Source: an uncultured Bacteroidales bacterium (GTDB lineage Bacteria; Bacteroidota; Bacteroidia; Bacteroidales; F082). From it: a stretch of DNA of 10,760 bases. The stretch spans positions 1-10,760 of the forward strand of contig CALEMB010000076.1 of assembly GCA_937902805.1 (NCBI GenBank), given 5' to 3'. The translations under genes and the position numbers were made by a program. Shown piece by piece: positions 1 to 5,424 of this stretch (within the stretch, counting starts at the first letter, position 1; each line of letters opens with the position of its first letter). Under the pieces are notes generated by a model. The model was given only the letters and a program-made list of their open reading frames with translations. It was not told where the DNA came from and ran no database searches.

Positions 1-2
1 AC

Positions 3-89
3 CAAGACGCTCCTCTCGGCAGCGGCATCGTTGCCCTCATGAGCCTTGGTGCAGCCTATATGGTCGCCAAGAAGCGCCGCGCGTCGTAG
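3..89 (+). CDS. C-terminal fragment of a protein with hydrophobic tail and basic cluster (partial, 5' end outside window)
   Basis: The reading frame enters from the left edge and ends at TAG 87-89, giving 28 residues. The tail reads DAPLGSG, then a hydrophobic run of about 15 residues (IVALMSLGAAYMVA), then KKRRAS. A small Gly/Pro motif, one membrane-spanning-length hydrophobic stretch and a terminal Lys/Arg cluster form a layout often seen at the C-termini of exported Bacteroidales proteins. It resembles the tripartite layout of PEP-CTERM/sortase-like anchors, but I cannot assign a sorting system. The frame is open throughout and the hairpin at 154-182 follows, which supports a real gene end. 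The function of the protein cannot be read from this fragment. Confidence 0.6.
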   Translation, partial: QDAPLGSGIVALMSLGAAYMVAKKRRAS

Positions 90-153
90 ACTTGCCTTTG
101 ACCACGAAGTACACATCACGATTTCGCACGTGATTGATTATCTTATTAATTCA

Positions 154-182
154 AAGAGAGCGACCTTTTTAGTCGCCCTCTT
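154..182 (+). terminator. Hairpin downstream of the left-edge gene, probable terminator
   Basis: The arms AAGAGAGCGAC (154-164) and GTCGCCCTCTT (172-182) pair over 11 positions with one A-C mismatch around a 7-base T-rich loop. Only two T residues end the 3' arm and the downstream sequence (TTGAACC) is not a T-run, so the intrinsic terminator signal is weaker than those at 1664 and 5363. Its position 65 bases after the stop codon and ahead of the next promoter fits a transcription boundary. A weaker hairpin, ATCACG/CGTGAT (115-134), lies just upstream. Confidence 0.55.
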
Positions 183-213
183 GAACCTGCGGATGATAAA
201 AAAGTCACGTAAA

Positions 214-245
214 TTTGTATCAATTAAAACTATTCCTATCTTTGC
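214..245 (+). promoter_or_regulatory. Bacteroidota sigma-70-type promoter for the ATPase gene
   Basis: A -33 element TTTG (214-217) is followed after 19 bases by a -7 element TATCTTTGC (237-245). This matches the Bacteroidota consensus TTTG-N19-21-TAnnTTTG. Transcription should start a few bases after 245, leaving an A/T-rich leader of about 40 bases before ATG 291. The leader has no Shine-Dalgarno sequence, as is usual in this phylum. It contains a direct repeat ATTAATAT (266-273 and 282-289) of uncertain meaning. Confidence 0.75.
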
Positions 246-290
246 ACTGTGAAATATAAATGACAATTAATATAAATAACGATTAATATT

Positions 291-1601
291 ATGAAGTTTT
301 ACGATAGGAAAACAGAATTGGAAATGCTTGTCATGAACGAACGGCAAGCCGAACGTACAGCAGTCTTTACTGTTCTGACAGGCCGTCGACGTGTTGGAAA
401 GACTTCGTTGATTACCAAAGCCCTCGAAGGTAAGGACGTCGCCTACCTGTTTGTCTCAAAAGACGGCGAAGCCATTTTGTGCCAGAAGTTTCAGAAGGCT
501 ATCGAAGAACAGTTGGGTATTCAAGTTTTTGGGCAAATCGCACACTTTCGCGACCTGTTTGAAATCATCATGAAAACCTCTGTCGACAGGCACTTCACCG
601 TGTTTTTCGACGAGTTCCAGAACTTGTATAAGGTGAATCCCGCTATTTTTAGCGAGATTCAGGACCTTTGGGATCGCTATCATCGCGATTCACACCTCCA
701 TCTGGTCGCATCAGGCAGCATACAGTCGCTGATGAAACGCATCTTCGAGGACGAGAACGAACCTCTATATGGAAGGCCTACCTCGAAGTATACGCTTCTC
801 CCATTCAGGATTGACGTCTTGAAACAAATCTTCCAAGACCATTGTCCTAATTATAAGAACGAAGACCTGTTGTGCCTTTATATGATTACCGGAGGAGTGG
901 CTAAATATGTAGAGCTTCTGATGGATGCGCAATGTTATACCAAGGAAAAGATGCTCAATTATATTTGCCGTCCCGATTCATATTTTCTTTCAGAAGGACG
1001 TGATTTGATGAACCAAGAGTTTGGAGACGAGAGCAATACTTATTTTTCCGTACTTCAACTGATTGCTTGTGGTATGACAAAACGAAGTGAAATCGATGGG
1101 GCCATGCAGAAGGATATGGGTGTATATCTTCAAAACTTGGAGAAAAATTATCGCATCGTAACGCGGTTGAAGCCTCTGTTGTCCAGGCCGAACAGCAAAA
1201 CTACAGCCTATGAAATATCTGACCAATTCTTGAGATTCTGGTTCAGATTCATTTGGCCCTATCAGTCGCTGATTGAACGTCAGCAGATGACCGCACTTCG
1301 CCAAAATATGGGGCAGGGTTATGATCAGTTCTCCGGTAGGACTTTAGAGCAGTATTTCCAAACCAAAGCGATGGAGTCGGGACAATGCACGATGGCAGGC
1401 AATTGGTGGGATCGCAAAGGAGGCAACGAGATAGACATGATAGCTTTGAATGAGTTCAACCACACTGGCGTTGTGGCCGAAATCAAGCGTAATCCTCGAA
1501 AAATCAGCCTTGTTGAGCTTGAGGAAAAAGTCAAAGTTTTGCCGTATGAATTCGGACGATACCAACTCTCGCTTCAAGGCCTGTCCATTGAGGATATGTA
1601 G
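291..1601 (+). CDS. P-loop ATPase of the archaeal-ATPase/DUF234 family with C-terminal nuclease-like domain
   Basis: This is a cytosolic STAND/AAA-like ATPase of the group matched by ATPase_2 (PF01637) and DUF234 (PF03008). Residues 31-38 (GRRRVGKT) are the Walker A motif, FFDEFQ (105-110) is Walker B and LVASGS (138-143) is a sensor-like strand. The conserved GRP at 161-163 and the glycine pair of ITGGVAKY (199-206) follow, typical of this family. Residues of about 245-330 look like a winged-helix region. The C-terminal domain carries E353, E380/D382 (NEID) and E397-x-K399 (AEIKR), an arrangement like the PD-(D/E)XK nuclease fold seen in DUF234. The length of 436 residues is near the family norm and the protein appears complete. 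There is no signal peptide. The biological role is not established; proposals include roles linked to mobile elements. It has its own promoter (214-245) and terminator (1664-1691), so it is monocistronic and probably unrelated to the peptidases downstream. The start ATG 291 is well placed after the promoter. Confidence 0.88.
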   Translation: MKFYDRKTELEMLVMNERQAERTAVFTVLTGRRRVGKTSLITKALEGKDVAYLFVSKDGEAILCQKFQKAIEEQLGIQVFGQIAHFRDLFEIIMKTSVDRHFTVFFDEFQNLYKVNPAIFSEIQDLWDRYHRDSHLHLVASGSIQSLMKRIFEDENEPLYGRPTSKYTLLPFRIDVLKQIFQDHCPNYKNEDLLCLYMITGGVAKYVELLMDAQCYTKEKMLNYICRPDSYFLSEGRDLMNQEFGDESNTYFSVLQLIACGMTKRSEIDGAMQKDMGVYLQNLEKNYRIVTRLKPLLSRPNSKTTAYEISDQFLRFWFRFIWPYQSLIERQQMTALRQNMGQGYDQFSGRTLEQYFQTKAMESGQCTMAGNWWDRKGGNEIDMIALNEFNHTGVVAEIKRNPRKISLVELEEKVKVLPYEFGRYQLSLQGLSIEDM

Positions 1602-1663
1602 AAGTTAGTCGGCCAGCATGGACAACTTTTGCGCAATAATACATATTGTTTAATGAATGTTTC

Positions 1664-1691
1664 AAAAGTGGGAAAGAAATCCCACTTTTTT
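1664..1691 (+). terminator. Intrinsic terminator of the ATPase gene
   Basis: A perfect 10-bp stem, AAAAGTGGGA (1664-1673) with TCCCACTTTT (1680-1689), encloses a 6-base loop and ends in a run of six T (1686-1691). It lies 62 bases after the ATPase stop codon. The -7 element of the next gene starts only two bases beyond the T-run. Confidence 0.88.
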
Positions 1692-1693
1692 CT

Positions 1694-1702
1694 TATTTTT
1701 GC
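1694..1702 (+). promoter_or_regulatory. -7 promoter element for the exported GATase-like gene
   Basis: TATTTTTGC (1694-1702) matches TAnnTTTG. No TTTG is found 19-21 bases upstream, where the terminator stem lies, so the -33 element is weak or absent. The leader from here to ATG 1728 is short and includes an inverted repeat TAATC-TAG-GATTA (1710-1722) immediately before the start. Confidence 0.6.
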
Positions 1703-1727
1703 GCCCTATTAATCTAGGATTACCGCC

Positions 1728-2990
1728 ATGCGCAAATTATATCTTATCCTTCTCCTTTTGGTTTTAGCCCTTCCATCCAAGGCCGCCTACCTCCTTATCC
1801 CGATGGATAACACCCAGACGAACCACCTGAAAGCCTATGGTGTGGCCTATTGGGTGTTGCAACGCGAGGTGGAAATCAGCTGGCTGCTGAACTATAGGGG
1901 AGGGAGCTACCTGATTCCTTACCATGAGATGTTTGAGCGAGAGTGCAAGATGCGCAATGTTTCCTACAATATCATTGCAGACGCTCAAGCCGATGCGCTC
2001 TTGGCCGAAATTGCGGACCCGGGCGTGAATATGGACGAGATGAAGCTGCAAAAGGTACCGCGCATCGCTGTCTATGCTCCTAAAAACAACCTACCATGGG
2101 ATGATGCCGTCACCCTCGTGCTGACCTATGCCGAAATCCCATACGATGTGGTCTACGACGACGAGGTGCTGCAAGGTGTGTTGCCCACCTACGACTGGCT
2201 TCACCTGCACCACGAAGATTTCACTGGTCAGTATGGCAAGTTCTGGGCACGCTACCGCAACTATCCATGGTATCAAGAGGATGTGCGGGCACAAGAAACC
2301 ACAGCCCAGCGTTGGGGCTTCTCAAAGGTGTCGCAACTGAAACTAGCTGTGGCCAAGAAAATCCGTGAGTTTGTGGCAGGTGGTGGCTATATGTTCGCCA
2401 TGTGTTCCGCCCCCGACAGCTTCGATATCGCTTTGGCTGCCGATGGCTTGGACATCTGTGACTACATGTTCGACGGCGACCCCATCCGCAATGGTGACCC
2501 GCAACGCCTCAACTACGACAACTGCTTCGCGTTTACAGATTTCACGGTTTCCGTCAACCCACAGGAATACGAGGTTTCCAACATCGATGTCACCCAATCT
2601 CGCCTGCGCATGGTAAAAGAACAAAACGACTATTTCCTTCTTTTCGACTTCTCAGCCAAGTGGGACCCTGTTCCGACTATGCTGACACAGTGTCACGAGC
2701 GCCTAATCAAGGGCTTCATGGGACAGACCACGGCGTTCAACAAGGCATACGTGAAACCTTCAGTGGTCGTTTTGGGTGACAATGGAGCTTTGAATGAAGA
2801 CCGTTACATCCACGGCAACTTCGGCAACGGCTTCTGGACATTCCTTGGCGGCCACGACCCCGAGGACTACCAGCACATCGTCGGCGACCCGCCCACCGAG
2901 CTTGACATGCACACCAATTCGCCTGGCTATAGGCTTATATTGAACAACATTTTGTTCCCTGCTGCAAAAAAGAAGGAACAAAAAACATGA
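1728..2990 (+). CDS. Exported conserved Bacteroidota protein, class I glutamine-amidotransferase-like fold suspected (often labelled 'asparagine synthetase B')
   Basis: The 420-residue product begins with a signal peptide (MRKLYLILLLLVLALPSKAA), so the mature protein should be periplasmic or extracellular. I recognise it as a strongly conserved Bacteroidota family by the blocks LIPMDNTQTNHLKAYG (23-38), WLLNYRGGS (52-60), PWDDAVTLVLTYAEIPYD (123-140), DWLHLHHEDFTGQYG (156-170), GGGYMFAMCSA (218-228), FDGDP (248-252), KGFMGQTTAFNK (328-339) and GGHDPEDYQH (374-383). Database entries of this family commonly carry the name asparagine synthetase B. However, there is no N-terminal Cys nucleophile and no SGGxDS PP-loop, so that name is not supported. 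The glycine-rich strand leading to C226 resembles the nucleophile elbow of class I GATase/ThuA-like folds, and H375/D377 could be part of an active site; this is inference. The enzymatic activity is unknown. The gene lies 70 bases before the first peptidase with no clear terminator between, so some read-through is possible. Confidence 0.8.
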   Translation: MRKLYLILLLLVLALPSKAAYLLIPMDNTQTNHLKAYGVAYWVLQREVEISWLLNYRGGSYLIPYHEMFERECKMRNVSYNIIADAQADALLAEIADPGVNMDEMKLQKVPRIAVYAPKNNLPWDDAVTLVLTYAEIPYDVVYDDEVLQGVLPTYDWLHLHHEDFTGQYGKFWARYRNYPWYQEDVRAQETTAQRWGFSKVSQLKLAVAKKIREFVAGGGYMFAMCSAPDSFDIALAADGLDICDYMFDGDPIRNGDPQRLNYDNCFAFTDFTVSVNPQEYEVSNIDVTQSRLRMVKEQNDYFLLFDFSAKWDPVPTMLTQCHERLIKGFMGQTTAFNKAYVKPSVVVLGDNGALNEDRYIHGNFGNGFWTFLGGHDPEDYQHIVGDPPTELDMHTNSPGYRLILNNILFPAAKKKEQKT

Positions 2991-3007
2991 AAAACCGGAA
3001 AAAAATC

Positions 3008-3016
3008 TATCTTTGC
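3008..3016 (+). promoter_or_regulatory. -7 promoter element for peptidase P1
   Basis: TATCTTTGC (3008-3016) is identical to the elements at 237 and 5397, and all three continue as AC. No TTTG lies at the -33 position, which falls in the A-rich 3' end of the preceding gene. The predicted start site near 3022 gives a leader of about 40 bases containing the palindrome at 3038-3053. Confidence 0.7.
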
Positions 3017-3037
3017 ACCTTTAAATCGAACATTATC

Positions 3038-3053
3038 AATAATTGCAATTATT
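3038..3053 (+). promoter_or_regulatory. Perfect 16-bp palindrome in the P1 leader, candidate operator or RNA hairpin
   Basis: AATAATTGCAATTATT reads identically on both strands, with its centre at 3045/3046. It lies downstream of the P1 -7 element and ends seven bases before ATG 3061. This position suits a repressor site or an mRNA structure affecting translation initiation. No similar palindrome is present in the leaders of P2 or P3. Because the region is A/T-rich, chance cannot be excluded. Confidence 0.4.
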
Positions 3054-3060
3054 AAATCCT

Positions 3061-5337
3061 ATGAAAAAAACTTTACTAATGATGACGTTGGCACTGTGTA
3101 TCGGCCAACTCATTGCTTCGCCCGTCGACGTGAATCGTGCGCAACGTCTGGGCCAAAGGTACTTGCAAAACAACTATGCCAAACAAGTCGACACATTGAG
3201 CCTTGCCTACACTGAAATGACGGAAAGCGGTCAGCCTGCAGTGTATGTCTTTAATGCTGACAATGCTTTTGTCATCGTTTCAGCTGACGATGCAGCTCTG
3301 CCTATCCTTGGCTCGTCGGACGAACACTGCTTCAATGCCAACGATCTGCCGGATGGACTGGCATACATGCTGCGTCACTATGCACGTCAGATCCAATATG
3401 CTATCGAGAACAATTTGGAAGCGGATGCTGAAACCACTGAACAATGGTCAAGAGTTGAGAGAGAAGGCTTTCTGAAAGGTGGCCGTAGTGTTGCCGCTGT
3501 TCCGCCTTTGTTTAACCTCGGATGGGACCAAGGATGCTACTACAACCAGCTTTGCCCTACCGCAAATAACTATTGGGCATGCAACCATGTCTATGCCGGC
3601 TGCGTGGCTGATGCTATGGCGATGGTGATGAAGTATTGGAACTGGCCCGACCATGGTGTTGGTTCACATACGTACACGCCTTCGGGTTATCCTCAACAAA
3701 CTGCGGATTACGAAAACACCTATTATGATTGGCCAAACATGCCTGTGAGTTTGACTGCCAGTTCGACAGCCGCTCAGAAAGATGCCGTCGCTCGTTTGAT
3801 GTGGCATTGCGGCGTTTCCGTGAACATGGCCTACGGTGTCGATGGCAGTGGTGCCTCATCATACAATGTGCCTGACGCCTTGAAGCAGTATTTCCGTTAT
3901 TCAAATACCGTCAATATCAAGTACCGTGATGACTTCACGAAGACCCAATGGGAAGACATGTTGATCAGAAGTTTCGACAGGGGTATCCCTTGCTATTACT
4001 CGGGCGCTGAAGGTCAGGCAGGCCATGCGTTTGTGTGTATTGGATACAACAACAATCGTCAGTTCTATTTCAACTGGGGCTGGTCTAATTCATATAACAA
4101 CTATTATGCAATTGATGCCTTGAACACGCCAAATGGCACCTTCAACGATAGCCAAGCGGCCATTTTCGATTTTATCCCCGACTATGTCTACAATGCCTTT
4201 ATTCCTGCTACCACTGATTTGGAAATCACAGCCGTTAATGCCCAATCCAAAACTGGTTTGGTTTCGTGGACCAATCCCACCACCAATATGGGTGGAGAGA
4301 CCATCGAGAACATTGAAAAGGTGGTCCTCATGCGTGATGGCGTTGAGATTTTCTCGCAAACGAATGTCACCCCGGGTCAAACCATGACTTTTGAAGATGA
4401 GGTGGCTGATTTTGACCGCTATGACTACACGGTTTACTATGAGTCCTACAACATCAGAGGTCCATATGCCGAAACCTATTACGTTTACGGTCCGACTTGC
4501 ACATGGAAGGTGATTGGCCAGACGACCAACTTCCAAGGCTGGAATGGTGGCAAGATCCAATTGCTGAATTCGCATGGCCATGTTTGTGGCGAGGTCACGA
4601 TGATCAATTCAACGCCCACCAATACGGCTGTTCGTGTGCCCGAAGGCGATATTACTTTCCAATGGGTGGCTCCTTCTACGACAGTTAGCAGCATTACCAT
4701 CAACATCAAGAATTCGAATAATACCTCAGTTTACACCTATACTGGCAACTCGAACAACATCCCCGCGACTATGTTCACTGGCACTAACGACTGCGATGGC
4801 TGCCAGCCTCCCACCGACCTTAACGGCGAATACCAATGGTCAGGCGATGCCTTCGGCACACTGCTCACTTGGAGCTATGATGTTGATCCGCAATCGTTCA
4901 AGGTCTACCGCAGCGAGGATGGCCAAGACTACACCTTGATTGCCACCGTCGACAAGACCCTCCGCGAGTATTTCGACGAGGCTGGTGCCGGTGAGTATTA
5001 CTACAAAGTGACGGCCTTCCGTTCCTACTGCGAATCGACGCCTGCATGGGCCAACGAAAACGAAGACTACGTTTACGTCTCGGTCACATCGGTGAACGAA
5101 GACAGCGACGAAGGTTGCAAGGTGTATCCCAATCCTGCCAACTCTATGATTTGCGTTGAAGCCGAATGCATGGAGCAGGTGACCATCTACAACGTGATGG
5201 GACAAGTGGTCTATCAGCAGCATTGCAGCGAAGACGGTGTGGTCATCGGCATTTCCGATTTTGTCTCTGGCATCTACACCATGAGTGTGAAGACCGCCCA
5301 AGGCATCATGACCAAGCGCTTCTCAGTCATCCACTGA
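3061..5337 (+). CDS. Peptidase P1: secreted family C10 (streptopain/interpain-like) cysteine peptidase with T9SS sorting domain
   Basis: The product has 758 residues from ATG 3061; the frame runs up to TTG 3043, but MKKTLLMMTLALCIGQLIA is the expected signal peptide start. Residues 20-135 form a Spi_inhibitor-type prodomain (PF13734; VYVFNADNAFVIVSADD at 61-77). The C10 catalytic domain (PF01640) covers about 148-375. Compared with SpeB, Q157 (WDQ) is the oxyanion residue, C181 (AGCVADAMAMVMKYWNWP) the nucleophile, H322 (GHAF) the general base, and N338-W339 in NWGW complete the site. Spacing C-H is 141 and H-W is 17, as expected for the family. An FnIII-like domain (383-478), a Cys-bounded beta-rich module (480-578), one further FnIII-like domain (582-677) and a Por/T9SS type A sorting domain (687-758, VYPNPANS to the C-terminus) follow. 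The protein should be an active extracellular or surface-anchored endopeptidase made as a zymogen. It is about 100 residues shorter than P2 and P3 because one FnIII-like domain is missing. Confidence 0.92.
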   Translation: MKKTLLMMTLALCIGQLIASPVDVNRAQRLGQRYLQNNYAKQVDTLSLAYTEMTESGQPAVYVFNADNAFVIVSADDAALPILGSSDEHCFNANDLPDGLAYMLRHYARQIQYAIENNLEADAETTEQWSRVEREGFLKGGRSVAAVPPLFNLGWDQGCYYNQLCPTANNYWACNHVYAGCVADAMAMVMKYWNWPDHGVGSHTYTPSGYPQQTADYENTYYDWPNMPVSLTASSTAAQKDAVARLMWHCGVSVNMAYGVDGSGASSYNVPDALKQYFRYSNTVNIKYRDDFTKTQWEDMLIRSFDRGIPCYYSGAEGQAGHAFVCIGYNNNRQFYFNWGWSNSYNNYYAIDALNTPNGTFNDSQAAIFDFIPDYVYNAFIPATTDLEITAVNAQSKTGLVSWTNPTTNMGGETIENIEKVVLMRDGVEIFSQTNVTPGQTMTFEDEVADFDRYDYTVYYESYNIRGPYAETYYVYGPTCTWKVIGQTTNFQGWNGGKIQLLNSHGHVCGEVTMINSTPTNTAVRVPEGDITFQWVAPSTTVSSITINIKNSNNTSVYTYTGNSNNIPATMFTGTNDCDGCQPPTDLNGEYQWSGDAFGTLLTWSYDVDPQSFKVYRSEDGQDYTLIATVDKTLREYFDEAGAGEYYYKVTAFRSYCESTPAWANENEDYVYVSVTSVNEDSDEGCKVYPNPANSMICVEAECMEQVTIYNVMGQVVYQQHCSEDGVVIGISDFVSGIYTMSVKTAQGIMTKRFSVIH

Positions 5338-5362
5338 TGATTTCACAAAATTATTGAAAATG

Positions 5363-5394
5363 AAAAGGAAACACGATGTGTTTCCTTTTTTTTT
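5363..5394 (+). terminator. Intrinsic terminator between P1 and P2
   Basis: A perfect 12-bp stem, AAAAGGAAACAC (5363-5374) with GTGTTTCCTTTT (5378-5389), has a 3-base loop and is followed by T to 5394 (nine consecutive T from 5386). It lies 25 bases after the P1 stop codon and should separate P1 transcription from P2. Confidence 0.92.
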
Positions 5395-5396
5395 AT

Positions 5397-5405
5397 TATC
5401 TTTGC
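5397..5405 (+). promoter_or_regulatory. -7 promoter element for peptidase P2
   Basis: TATCTTTGC (5397-5405) starts two bases after the terminator T-run, the same spacing as at 1691/1694. No clear TTTG lies 19-21 bases upstream, where the terminator loop sits. The leader to ATG 5425 is very short, roughly 10-15 bases. Confidence 0.72.
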
Positions 5406-5424
5406 ACTTCAAATTAAAACGACT

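Noticed and set aside
46..252. Open frame of 68 codons spanning the intergenic region
   Set aside because: It overlaps the end of the left-edge gene in another frame, runs through the hairpin and promoter, and its product has no recognisable features.
1728..2990. True asparagine synthetase
   Set aside because: There is no Cys2 glutaminase nucleophile and no SGGxDS PP-loop, and the protein is exported; only the database name suggests it.
4090..4581. Minus-strand open frame of 163 codons inside P1
   Set aside because: It lies antisense to the FnIII-like domain of P1 and has no promoter, no motif and no independent support.
4840..5301. Minus-strand open frame of 153 codons at the end of P1
   Set aside because: It is antisense to the last FnIII-like domain and T9SS sorting domain, with low-complexity composition typical of a codon-bias shadow.
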